Positions 9,155 through 16,965 of a DNA stretch of 64,000 nt are shown in pieces; the stretch's first letter is position 1; the number at the start of each line of letters is the position of its first letter. The translations under genes were made by a program, and so were the position numbers. The notes under the pieces were generated by a model, which ran no database searches, had not been told where the DNA came from, and saw only the letters and a program-made list of their open reading frames with translations. Origin of the DNA: Haloechinothrix sp033042135 (GTDB lineage Bacteria; Actinomycetota; Actinomycetes; Mycobacteriales; Pseudonocardiaceae); NCBI RefSeq assembly GCF_033042135.1, contig NZ_WBXM01000004.1, positions 248,001-312,000 of the forward strand, given 5' to 3'.

Positions 9155-9167
9155 ATACATGGTGTAT
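9155..9167. promoter_or_regulatory. Palindromic TetR-type operator candidate
   Basis: The sequence ATACA-tgg-TGTAT is a perfect inverted repeat in the divergent region between the TetR gene and the MMPL exporter. Its position between the two starts fits autoregulation plus repression of the exporter. Confidence 0.45.
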
Positions 9168-9255
9168 TGAGTGAGGTGAACAACCTCGCGAGTGAGTTCA
9201 CCGGTCGGCTGTGCGGGGAACGGCCGGCCGTGATCAGCAACACAGGAGTGCGCCG

Positions 9256-11976
9256 TTGTCCTCGTTCCTGTACCGGGTTGGTCGCGCGGCCGCACGCGCC
9301 CGCGTCGCGGTGCTCGTCGCGTGGCTCGCCGTGCTCGCGATCGCCGGTGGCGCGGCCGCGATGTTCAGCGAGGGGCCCGACGACTCCTTCGACATCCCCG
9401 GCTCCGAGTCGCAGGAGGCGCTGAACTACCTGGGGAACGTCTTCGGCGAGCTCAGCGGCGCCCAGGGGCGCATCGTGCTCGTTGTGCCGGACGGGCACCG
9501 GGTGGACGACCCTGCTAACCAGGAGGCTGTCGCCTCCGCCTCCGCCGAGATCGAACGGCTCGAACAGGTCGCTACCGTGGTCGACCCCTTCGCCGAGGAT
9601 GCCGCCCACGCGATCTCCGACGACCGGCGCGCTGCGATGATCGAGGTGCCGTTCGACGCGGAGCTGGGCCACATCTCGGAGCACACCACGACCGAGATCG
9701 CGGCGGTGGCCGACGAGCTGCGCGCGGCGGCAGGCGACGGTGCGGAGGTGCACCTCGGCGGCGAGGCCTTCGAAGACCTGGTGCCGGAGTTCAGCCTCGT
9801 CGAGGTCGTCGGCGTGGTCGTCGCGCTCGGCGTGCTGCTGGTGCTGTTCAAGTCGTTCCTCGCGGCGGGCATGCCGATCGTCACTGCGCTCGTCGGGGTG
9901 GGGATCTCCGTCGGGTTGATCTTCGCCGGTACAGCGCTCGCGCCGATCTCCTCGACGGCCCCGATGCTGGCGGTGATGCTCGGCCTGGCGGTGGGCATCG
10001 ATTACGCGCTGTTCATCCTGTCCCGGCACCGCGATCAGCTCGCCGAAGGTTTCGAGGTCACCGAATCGATCGCCCGAGCAGCGGCGACAGCGGGGTCGGC
10101 GGTGATCTTCGCAGGGGTCACCGTGATGGTCGCGTTGCTCGCCCTGGTTGTCGCAGGGATCCCGTTTCTGACCACCATGGGGATCGCCGCGGCAGGAGCG
10201 ATCACGGTGGCGGTGCTGGTGGCGATCACGCTGCTGCCCGCCCTGATGGCGTTCGCGGGGGAGCGGCTGCGGCCCCGGCAACGCACCGCACGGCGGCGGA
10301 CGACCCGCACGCGCCCAGAGCGGATCGGGCTGGCTCGGCGCTGGGTGCGGTTGGTGACCAGGGCGCCGATGGTGACCATCTTGCTGCTCACCGGAGGCCT
10401 CGGTGCCCTCACCCTGCCCGCGACCGACTTGCAGCTTGCCTTACCGGACGGCGGCAGCCAGGAGGTCGGCAGCGAGGCACGCGACGCCTACGACGCGCTC
10501 GCCGAGCACTTCGGCCCGGGCTACAACGGACCGCTGATGGTGACCGCCGACATCATCGGCTCGCACGACCCGGTTGGTGTCGTCGAGGCCATCGCCGAGG
10601 ACATCGAAGGCCTCGACGGGGTCGAGACGGTGCCGCTTGCCACCCCGAACCCCGGTGCCGACACCGGGGTCATCCAGGTGATCCCGACAAGCGCCCCGGA
10701 CTCCGCGCAGACCGAGGAACTCGTCGAGCGGCTACGCGGTTACGAGGACCACTTCGTCGAGTCGTACGGCGTCGACACCGCCGTCACCGGCTTGACGGCC
10801 GTGGCCATCGACGTGTCCGACCAGCTCGGCAGCGCGATGGTGCCGTTCGCGATCATTGTCGTCGGGCTCTGCCTCGTCTTGATGGCCATGGTGTTCCGCT
10901 CGATCTGGGTTCCGATCAAAGCGAGTGCGGGCTATTTGCTGTCGGTCGGCGCCGCGTTCGGGGCGACCTCGCTGGTCTTCCAGCACGGCTACTTCGCGGA
11001 TGCGCTCAACGTCCCGGAAACCGGCAGCGTGATCAGCTTCCTGCCGATCATCCTCATGGGCATCCTGTTCGGACTGGCCATGGATTACCAGGTCTTCCTG
11101 GTCTCCCGCATCCGGGAGGCCTACGTGCACGGCGAGGATCCGCATCGTGCCATCGAGAGCGGCTTCGTCGCGGCCTCCCGCGTAGTGGTCGCGGCCGCGA
11201 CGATCATGCTGGCGGTGTTCGCGGCGTTCGTGCCCGACGGCTCACCGGAGATCCAGCCGATCGCGTTCAGCCTGGCCGTCGGGGTGTTCGTGGACGCGTT
11301 CCTGGTGCGGATGACGCTGGTGCCCGCGGTGCTTTCGCTGCTCGGTGAGCGCGCCTGGTGGCTACCGCGCTGGCTCGACCGCAGGCTCCCTGCCTTCGAC
11401 GCCGAAGGGGCAGCGCTGCTGCGCGAGGTCCGGCTGGCCGACTGGCCTGCGCCGGATTCCCCGGAGCTGGTGAGCGCGCACCAGTTGCGGGTCACCGATG
11501 ACACGGGACGCCCTGTCACAGCCACGGTTGACATGCATCTCGAACCGTCAAGGTCGCTCGGGCTGTGCGGTGGCGCGGGCGCCGGAAAGAGCGCCATACT
11601 GTACGCGATCGGCGGCCGCGTGCCCGGATTCGAGGGCGATCTGAAGGTTCTCGGGAGGGCACTACCGCAGCACGCCAGGGCGATACGGCGGCGTGTCGCG
11701 ATGATTCCCTGCGGCCAGTCCCGCGCCCCGGCAGAGGAAGCGCGGGCAGCGCTCGCGGACGGGATCACGTTACTGCTGTTCGACGACCTCGACGTCGTCG
11801 TCGACATCGAGCAGCGAGCCTCGCTGCGCAAGATCCTGGCACATCCGACCACAGCAGACGGGACACCCGCCAGCGTGGTTTTCACCTGTCACGACCAGAC
11901 GTTGCTTGGCGACATCCTGCCGGAAGGATCCGCATCCACCGTCGCCCTCTCCCGACAGCTCGAAGAGGTCAGCTGA
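9256..11976 (+). CDS. MMPL/RND-family exporter with a C-terminal ABC-ATPase-like domain
   Basis: The TTG at 9256 is chosen because AGGAG precedes it by seven bases and the first membrane helix follows at about residues 14-36. The first ~735 residues form a two-repeat MMPL/RND exporter with large extracytoplasmic loops and about twelve membrane segments (for example GLAVGIDYALFILSRHRDQ and the repeat-2 counterpart FGLAMDYQVFLVSRIREA). The last ~165 residues are unlike MMPL proteins: a P-loop GGAGAGKS near 772, a Walker B-like LLLFDDLD near 839 and a switch-like histidine (TCHD) near 877. No LSGGQ signature is visible and the helical subdomain looks deleted. Such ABC-like proteins normally occur as separate genes beside YhgE. 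The stop overlaps the YhgE start by one base (TGATG). Likely exports a lipid or hydrophobic compound. Confidence 0.9.
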   Translation: MSSFLYRVGRAAARARVAVLVAWLAVLAIAGGAAAMFSEGPDDSFDIPGSESQEALNYLGNVFGELSGAQGRIVLVVPDGHRVDDPANQEAVASASAEIERLEQVATVVDPFAEDAAHAISDDRRAAMIEVPFDAELGHISEHTTTEIAAVADELRAAAGDGAEVHLGGEAFEDLVPEFSLVEVVGVVVALGVLLVLFKSFLAAGMPIVTALVGVGISVGLIFAGTALAPISSTAPMLAVMLGLAVGIDYALFILSRHRDQLAEGFEVTESIARAAATAGSAVIFAGVTVMVALLALVVAGIPFLTTMGIAAAGAITVAVLVAITLLPALMAFAGERLRPRQRTARRRTTRTRPERIGLARRWVRLVTRAPMVTILLLTGGLGALTLPATDLQLALPDGGSQEVGSEARDAYDALAEHFGPGYNGPLMVTADIIGSHDPVGVVEAIAEDIEGLDGVETVPLATPNPGADTGVIQVIPTSAPDSAQTEELVERLRGYEDHFVESYGVDTAVTGLTAVAIDVSDQLGSAMVPFAIIVVGLCLVLMAMVFRSIWVPIKASAGYLLSVGAAFGATSLVFQHGYFADALNVPETGSVISFLPIILMGILFGLAMDYQVFLVSRIREAYVHGEDPHRAIESGFVAASRVVVAAATIMLAVFAAFVPDGSPEIQPIAFSLAVGVFVDAFLVRMTLVPAVLSLLGERAWWLPRWLDRRLPAFDAEGAALLREVRLADWPAPDSPELVSAHQLRVTDDTGRPVTATVDMHLEPSRSLGLCGGAGAGKSAILYAIGGRVPGFEGDLKVLGRALPQHARAIRRRVAMIPCGQSRAPAEEARAALADGITLLLFDDLDVVVDIEQRASLRKILAHPTTADGTPASVVFTCHDQTLLGDILPEGSASTVALSRQLEEVS

Positions 11977-14024
11977 TGTTCGAATCGATCCTCCGTACGG
12001 CACGCGGCCAACAGGTACCAGGGCAACGATCGCTGTCCTGGCGGGGTTTGGCCGCGGTGATCCTCGTGCCCGTCGTGGTGCTGAGCCTGCTCACCTGGGC
12101 GTTCTGGTCACCGGCGAGCGCAGGCGCACCGGCGGCCGTGGTGAATCAGGACGAACCCGTCGAGGTGAACGGGCAGCTCACCCCACTCGGAAGGGAACTG
12201 GCCGCCAAGCTCACGCAGAGCGAGGACTCGCCGTACGACTGGGAACTCACCGATGCCGCGGACGCGCGGTCCGGTGTGGCCGATGGCAGGTACGCGGCAA
12301 GCGCGGTCATCCCGGAGGAGTTCTCCGCGCGCGCGACCTCGACCGTGGCCGACGACCCGATGGCGGCCACGCGGGCGCTGCTGCGGGTGGAGATCTCACC
12401 AAGCGCCGGGCTGCTTGACCCGCGTGCCAGCATGCAGGCCGCCGAGGATCAGGTGTACGAGCTGGGTCGGGAAGTCGTGCAGATGCATATCGACCAACTC
12501 TACGAGGCGTTCGCGGAGCTGCACGGCGGCCTCGACGACGCGGCCGGTGGTGCCGGTGAGCTGGCGGGTGGCGCAGACGAACTGACAGGCGGTGCCGGGG
12601 AGCTCGCGGGCGGCGCCCGCGAGCTCGATGACGCGGCGCGCCAGCTAGCGGCGGGGGCCGAGGAACTGGCAGCAGGCACGGGGCAGCTGGCGGGTGGTTC
12701 GGGCGAGCTCGCGGGTGGGCTGGCGGACCTGCATGAGCAGACAGCCGACCTTCCCGGGATGACCCGTCAGCTCGCCGACGGAGCCCGGCGCGTCGCCGAG
12801 GGTAACGCGCTGATGGCGGAGACGGTTGCGCCGCTGGCGGACCGGCTGATCGCCGCGGTGGACGAGCTGCCTGCCGCTTCGGACACGGCTGACCGGGTAC
12901 GGGAGCTGGCACGGCAGTGCGAGGACGAGCTGGCAGCGCCGGTGTTCTGCGAGCAACTAGCCGACGTGGCGGGCAGTATCGGCCAACACGCTGAGCTGAT
13001 CGATGCGGCTGTCGAGCGGGTGCGCGACGCCGCCGAGCAGGCCAAGGCCGCGGTGACCGGGCAGGCCGAGGGATCCCAGCAGGTCGCCGACGGCGCCGAG
13101 CAGCTCGCTGAGGCGATGCCGCCGCTGGTTGCGGGGATCGGCGAGGCAGCAAGCGGTGCGCAGGAGCTCGACACGGGTGTCCGCGAGCTCGATGCAGGCG
13201 CGGCGGAACTGGCTGACGGCTCCGGCCAGCTGTCGGTCGGCGTGGCAGAACTCGCCGACGGTACCGGCGAGCTGGTAGGCGGTGCCCGCCAGCTGCACGG
13301 CGGTACCGAGGAGCTGGCGTCGCAGCTGGAGGACGGGCGTGACCAGGTACCCCACCACGACGACGAGGAGCGTGACCACCTGTCACAGGTGGCGGCCAGC
13401 CCGCTCGGCGCTGACGTGTTCGGCTCCCCCGATCTCTCACGAGCGGCGGTTGCGCTGTTTGTGGTGCTGGCATTGTGGGCGGCCGCACTGGCGACCTACC
13501 TGATCGTCCCCGCGGTGCCGCGCGACACGCTCACCTCGCGCGAGCCCACCTGGCGGTTGGTGGCGCGTGCGGCTCTCCCCGCGGCCGCCGTGTCCGGCGT
13601 GCTCGCGGTGGCGGTCAGCCTGGGGCTGTGGCCGCTGCTCGGGCTGTCCGGTGGTCAGGTCGCCGCGCTGTTCGCGGCCACGGCACTGGCGGCGGGCACA
13701 TTCATGGTGGTCAACCAGGCCCTGGTGGCGTTGCTCGGCCAGCCGGGGCGCGTGGTGTCGCTGGCGGTGCTGCTGCTCACCCCGGCGATCGCACTGACGG
13801 CCACGGTGCCGGACGCGTTCGCCGGACTGGGCGCATGGCTACCTACCTATGGCGCGACGCAGACCCTGACGACGATCACCACGGGCAGCTCGGCGGCGCT
13901 CACTGGCGTGGGTGCGCTGTTGGCGTGGTCGGCCGTTGGCGGCATCGCGCTGATCGCCGCCACCGACCGCCACCGCACGCTGCCGGCGAAGGGGCTCCGG
14001 CAAGTAGCCGCGAGCCCGGCGTGA
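11976..14024 (+). CDS. YhgE/Pip-family membrane protein
   Basis: A 682-residue protein with one N-terminal membrane helix at about 27-48 (LAAVILVPVVVLSLLTWAFW), a long extracytoplasmic part and about five to six C-terminal helices (from VALFVVLALWAAALATYLIV on). The extracytoplasmic part carries the family's glycine-rich heptad-like repeats (ELAGGADEL, ELAGGARELD and relatives) at about 180-245 and 365-450, split by a segment with two cysteines. Family members are phage-infection-protein/YhgE proteins, distant relatives of ABC-2 permeases, implicated in export and in ESX-like (EsaA) systems. It is coupled to the MMPL-ABC fusion by a TGATG overlap, so the two probably form one envelope transporter. 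The long upstream extension of the frame is antisense-like and excluded. Confidence 0.88.
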   Translation: MFESILRTARGQQVPGQRSLSWRGLAAVILVPVVVLSLLTWAFWSPASAGAPAAVVNQDEPVEVNGQLTPLGRELAAKLTQSEDSPYDWELTDAADARSGVADGRYAASAVIPEEFSARATSTVADDPMAATRALLRVEISPSAGLLDPRASMQAAEDQVYELGREVVQMHIDQLYEAFAELHGGLDDAAGGAGELAGGADELTGGAGELAGGARELDDAARQLAAGAEELAAGTGQLAGGSGELAGGLADLHEQTADLPGMTRQLADGARRVAEGNALMAETVAPLADRLIAAVDELPAASDTADRVRELARQCEDELAAPVFCEQLADVAGSIGQHAELIDAAVERVRDAAEQAKAAVTGQAEGSQQVADGAEQLAEAMPPLVAGIGEAASGAQELDTGVRELDAGAAELADGSGQLSVGVAELADGTGELVGGARQLHGGTEELASQLEDGRDQVPHHDDEERDHLSQVAASPLGADVFGSPDLSRAAVALFVVLALWAAALATYLIVPAVPRDTLTSREPTWRLVARAALPAAAVSGVLAVAVSLGLWPLLGLSGGQVAALFAATALAAGTFMVVNQALVALLGQPGRVVSLAVLLLTPAIALTATVPDAFAGLGAWLPTYGATQTLTTITTGSSAALTGVGALLAWSAVGGIALIAATDRHRTLPAKGLRQVAASPA

Positions 14025-14032
14025 GGTCGGGT

Positions 14033-14893
14033 TCAGGCTGCGGTCAGGGTGCCGTCCAGGACGGTGACGGCACGGCCAGCGATGTGCACCCGTTCGCCTG
14101 CCACGGTGGTGCGTGCCATCCCGGTGCGCTCCGAGACCTGTAGCGCGGTCAGCTCCGCACGGCCGAGCCTGCCCGACCAGTACGGCGCGAGTGCGGTGTG
14201 GGCGCTGCCGGTGAACGGATCCTCCGGTACATCGAACGCCGGTGCGAAGAACCGCGACACGTAGTCGTAGCCGGTTTCGTGACCGGTCCGGCTGTCGGCA
14301 CGGGCAGCCGTGACGATCACCCCGCGTACCCCACGCTCGCAGCTCCACCGGGACAGCGCGGACAGATCCGGCCGTAACGCCCGCACCGTAGCCTCGTCGG
14401 GCAGGACCACAAGCGCATCGGTGAGGGAACCGGTGCAGAAGGCCGCCTCGGCCCGCGTGCCGAGCGCGGCCACCAGCTCCTCCTCGTCGGCGATCTCGGT
14501 CAGCTGCGCGGCAGGGAAGTCGAGGGTGATGGCGCCATCGGCGGCGGTGTGAGTGGGAAGGATGCCGCTTCGGCTGCGAAACCGGATCGTGCCGACACGG
14601 CCGGAGTCTGCGTGCAGCGCGTGCGCGGTGGCCAGCGTGGCGTGCCCACACAGGTCCACTTCGACGGCCGGGGTGAACCACCGGAGGTCCCAGTCCGCCT
14701 CGGCATCGGTGGGTAGCGGGCGGGCGAACGCTGTCTCGGAGTGCCGCATCTCCGCGGCGACACGTTGCATCCAGCGCTCGTCCGGCCAGTCGCCGGCCTC
14801 CAGCAGGCACACCCCGGCGGGATTGCCGGTGAACGGCTGGTCGGTGAAGGCGTCGATGACACGGATGCGCAGTCCGGACCGGGTGATCGTCAT
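14033..14893 (-). CDS. PhzF-family isomerase/epimerase-like protein
   Basis: A 286-residue protein with the PhzF fold signature: VIDAFTDQPFTGNPAGVCLL at the N-terminus, the catalytic glutamate in MRHSETAF, the WFTP(A) segment and the GHATLATAHAL motif, then DPFTGSAHTALAPYW in the second half. PhzF catalyses isomerisation in phenazine synthesis, but most actinobacterial homologues have unknown substrates and no phenazine genes are nearby. A TAGCCT box at 14901-14906 ends seven bases before the ATG, so the message is probably leaderless. It converges on the YhgE gene. Confidence 0.9.
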   Translation of the reverse strand: MTITRSGLRIRVIDAFTDQPFTGNPAGVCLLEAGDWPDERWMQRVAAEMRHSETAFARPLPTDAEADWDLRWFTPAVEVDLCGHATLATAHALHADSGRVGTIRFRSRSGILPTHTAADGAITLDFPAAQLTEIADEEELVAALGTRAEAAFCTGSLTDALVVLPDEATVRALRPDLSALSRWSCERGVRGVIVTAARADSRTGHETGYDYVSRFFAPAFDVPEDPFTGSAHTALAPYWSGRLGRAELTALQVSERTGMARTTVAGERVHIAGRAVTVLDGTLTAA

Positions 14894-14900
14894 GCGTCAC

Positions 14901-14906
14901 AGGCTA
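14901..14906 (-). promoter_or_regulatory. -10 box giving a probable leaderless phzF-like mRNA
   Basis: TAGCCT on the minus strand is followed by seven bases and then the ATG, so the predicted transcription start coincides with the first codon. No ribosome-binding site is present. Confidence 0.4.
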
Positions 14907-14979
14907 CGTACCGGGCGGCGCCAGCGGCGAGCGAATTACCCGGGGGCGGGTTGCCGCAGCCCGTGTGACAATGGCCGGC

Positions 14980-15552
14980 ATGACCACCACGTTGTGCCTT
15001 GCGCAGGACCCGGAAGCCGACGCGCTGCTCGCTGCGAACCCGCTGGCCGTGCTCACCGGCATGCTGCTCGACCAGCAAGTCGCCATGGAGGTGGCGTTCG
15101 CGGGGCCGAAGAAGATCGCCGACCGGATCGGCCGTTTCGACGCGGAATCGATCGCGGGCGCCGACCCGGAGGAGTTCGCGGCCGCGTGCGCCCAGAAGCC
15201 CGCGGTGCATCGCTTCCCCGGCTCGATGGCCAAGCGTATCCAGACGTTGTGCCAGTACCTGGTGGAGCACTACGACGGCGACGTCACCCAGGTCTGGCTG
15301 CGTGGCGAGCCAGGTGGTAAGGAAGTGCTGCGCAGGCTCAAGGATCTCCCCGGGTTCGGGGATCAGAAGGCACGGATCTTCCTTGCCCTGCTCGGCAAGC
15401 AGCTTGGGGTGCGACCCGAGGGGTGGCGCGAGGCCGCGGGCGCCTACGGCGAGGAGGGTGCCCGCCGTTCGGTGGCCGACGTCGTGGACACCGACACCCT
15501 GCATGAGGTGCGGGAGTTCAAACGGGCGCAGAAGGCGGCGGCAAAGAAGTAG
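14980..15552 (+). CDS. HhH-GPD-family base-excision DNA repair protein
   Basis: A 190-residue single-domain protein. The helix-hairpin-helix with Gly/Pro-rich loop and following residues is seen as LKDLPGFGDQKARIFLALLGKQLG at about 117-140, and an N-terminal MLLDQQVAMEVAFAGP segment is typical of the short actinobacterial HhH-GPD proteins. These are related to DNA glycosylases such as AlkA and MutY. The usual aspartate after the hairpin is not clearly conserved, so catalysis is uncertain. Possible starts are GTG 14965, ATG 14971 and ATG 14980; I used the last because the homologous part begins there. No strong ribosome site is visible. Confidence 0.85.
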   Translation: MTTTLCLAQDPEADALLAANPLAVLTGMLLDQQVAMEVAFAGPKKIADRIGRFDAESIAGADPEEFAAACAQKPAVHRFPGSMAKRIQTLCQYLVEHYDGDVTQVWLRGEPGGKEVLRRLKDLPGFGDQKARIFLALLGKQLGVRPEGWREAAGAYGEEGARRSVADVVDTDTLHEVREFKRAQKAAAKK

Positions 15553-15584
15553 CTGCGGCAGTTGCTGGCATAGTGCCAATACGC

Positions 15585-15590
15585 TAGCCT
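15585..15590 (+). promoter_or_regulatory. -10 box upstream of the secreted protein gene
   Basis: TAGCCT lies 51 bases before the ATG at 15642, in the gap after the HhH-GPD gene. The same hexamer recurs upstream of other genes in this window, at 33195, 39861 and 42483. Confidence 0.3.
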
Positions 15591-15641
15591 GTGCTCTCCG
15601 TCGCCGAGGCGGGTTCCGCCGAGAGGTCACCGGAGCAGGCT

Positions 15642-16541
15642 ATGTCGAGACGGATACTCGGCGCCGTGCTGGCGTCCACGCTGCTGCTGGCGCTGTCGGC
15701 GCCTGCCGCGCTCGCCGGGGAGCATTCTCGCGACCCAGTAGGATGCGCGGCCAGCTTGAGCTGCACGGCAGAGGAGATTAACCAGATGTCCATGACGGAC
15801 CGCCTGGACTTCCTCCGTGCCATGTCAGCCGGGCCCGCCGAGGAGATCCTCCCCGGATACCAGCCGCGCTGGCGCAACATCGAAGGCGTCATCACTTTCT
15901 TCCACGACAATGAGCTCGGCAAGCCGGGGTCGTGGATATCCTATGTGGATGCGGGGATCCTGGAGGGCATCCAGCGAGGAATCGCCATCGCCTCCGGTAA
16001 GGGCAACGACGACTTCGGGAACCCCGGATCGCCACTGTGGGCCGAGTACCTCAGGGCACTCGCGGCGGGTGATCTGGCAGGCAGAGCGGCTCATGACGAG
16101 GCGTGGAGCGTGGCTGAGCAGGCCGCTACCGAGCATGGCGCGTACCTCGCCGTGGACGTGCACGGTGTGGAACCCAGCCGCGCCGAGCAGCGCTTCTACT
16201 ATTTCTCCGAGCTCTACCGGTGGATGATGCGTAACCGTCCGGATGCTGTGGACATCCTCTCGCCGTCGGTCGAGCCGGGTGAACGCCGCGCGTGGCAACA
16301 CTTCGTCGACTGGTTCACCGATGTCACCATCGACACGCCAGCCTACCGTGGCAGCGAGATGGCCTACGGGTACGCCACCTTCGACGTCTCCGGCGGCACG
16401 TCCGGGCTGCTGGTGTTGTTCCGCGCCTACCTCGAAGAGCAGTGGGATCGACAGCCGAATGTTCAGTCCGGAGCCATAGGCCGCACCGAGGACGCGCCGT
16501 TGCTACCCGCGCTGGGAACCAGCGCGACGCTGATTCCCTAG
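15642..16541 (+). CDS. Secreted protein of unknown function
   Basis: The ATG at 15642 (GGAG nearby upstream) begins a classical signal peptide: RR, a hydrophobic stretch ILGAVLASTLLLALSA and an Ala-x-Ala cleavage site (ALAGEH) near residue 28. The mature part of about 270 residues has two cysteines soon after cleavage (VGCAASLSC, likely a disulfide) and aromatic-rich helices (VITFFHDNELG, RFYYFSELYRWMMRN). I recognise no family. It is probably exported by Sec and acts outside the cell. Its TAG stop shares the four bases CTAG with the convergent DoxX gene. Confidence 0.8.
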   Translation: MSRRILGAVLASTLLLALSAPAALAGEHSRDPVGCAASLSCTAEEINQMSMTDRLDFLRAMSAGPAEEILPGYQPRWRNIEGVITFFHDNELGKPGSWISYVDAGILEGIQRGIAIASGKGNDDFGNPGSPLWAEYLRALAAGDLAGRAAHDEAWSVAEQAATEHGAYLAVDVHGVEPSRAEQRFYYFSELYRWMMRNRPDAVDILSPSVEPGERRAWQHFVDWFTDVTIDTPAYRGSEMAYGYATFDVSGGTSGLLVLFRAYLEEQWDRQPNVQSGAIGRTEDAPLLPALGTSATLIP

Positions 16542-16963
16542 TCGGCCGAGGTAACCTCCGGTGCCCCTCGGCCCGGTGACGGAGCACGAGCCGGTACCGC
16601 GTAGGGGCCGAAACGTGTCAAGGCGACGAACGCGCAGCCCAGCAGCACCACAGCGGAGGCGGGGATCTCGGCCAACGTGCCGAGCCCGATGTGGATGATG
16701 ACGGCACCAGCCATGATCGCCGCGAGTGCTGACGCGGCGATCGGGGTCAGTATGGGCAGGATGCGCGTGGCGGCGGGCACGATCAGCCCGATCGCCCCGA
16801 GCACCTCGGCGGCTCCGAGGAGGTTCAGCGTCACCGGCGTGAAGTGCTCCGCCCACGCTACGTCCGCGGCGTACTCGGCGTGGGACTGCACCAGCTTCAT
16901 CACACCGGCGCCAGTGAACAGGACCGCTAGCGCGATCTGTAGTGTCCAGAGCACGGTTCTCAT
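16538..16963 (-). CDS. DoxX-family membrane protein
   Basis: A 141-residue protein with about four membrane helices (VLWTLQIALAVLFTGAGVMKL, LLGAAEVLGAIGLIVPAA, ILTPIAASALAAIMAGAVII, ASAVVLLGCAFVAL). The GxGVMKL segment after helix 1 is typical of DoxX/DoxD-like proteins. The start region reads TGATGATG: the first ATG (16966) overlaps the stop of the upstream thiolase-like gene, and the second (16963) has the better distance to GAGGAG. Either way the gene is translationally coupled to the thiolase-like gene. The family role in actinobacteria is unclear; some members act with oxidoreductases in redox homeostasis. Confidence 0.85.
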   Translation of the reverse strand: MRTVLWTLQIALAVLFTGAGVMKLVQSHAEYAADVAWAEHFTPVTLNLLGAAEVLGAIGLIVPAATRILPILTPIAASALAAIMAGAVIIHIGLGTLAEIPASAVVLLGCAFVALTRFGPYAVPARAPSPGRGAPEVTSAD

Positions 16964-16965
16964 CA

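Noticed and set aside
11565..11975. Upstream extension of the YhgE frame
   Set aside because: Overlaps the ABC-like domain of the MMPL gene in another frame; the ATG at 11976 is coupled to the MMPL stop.
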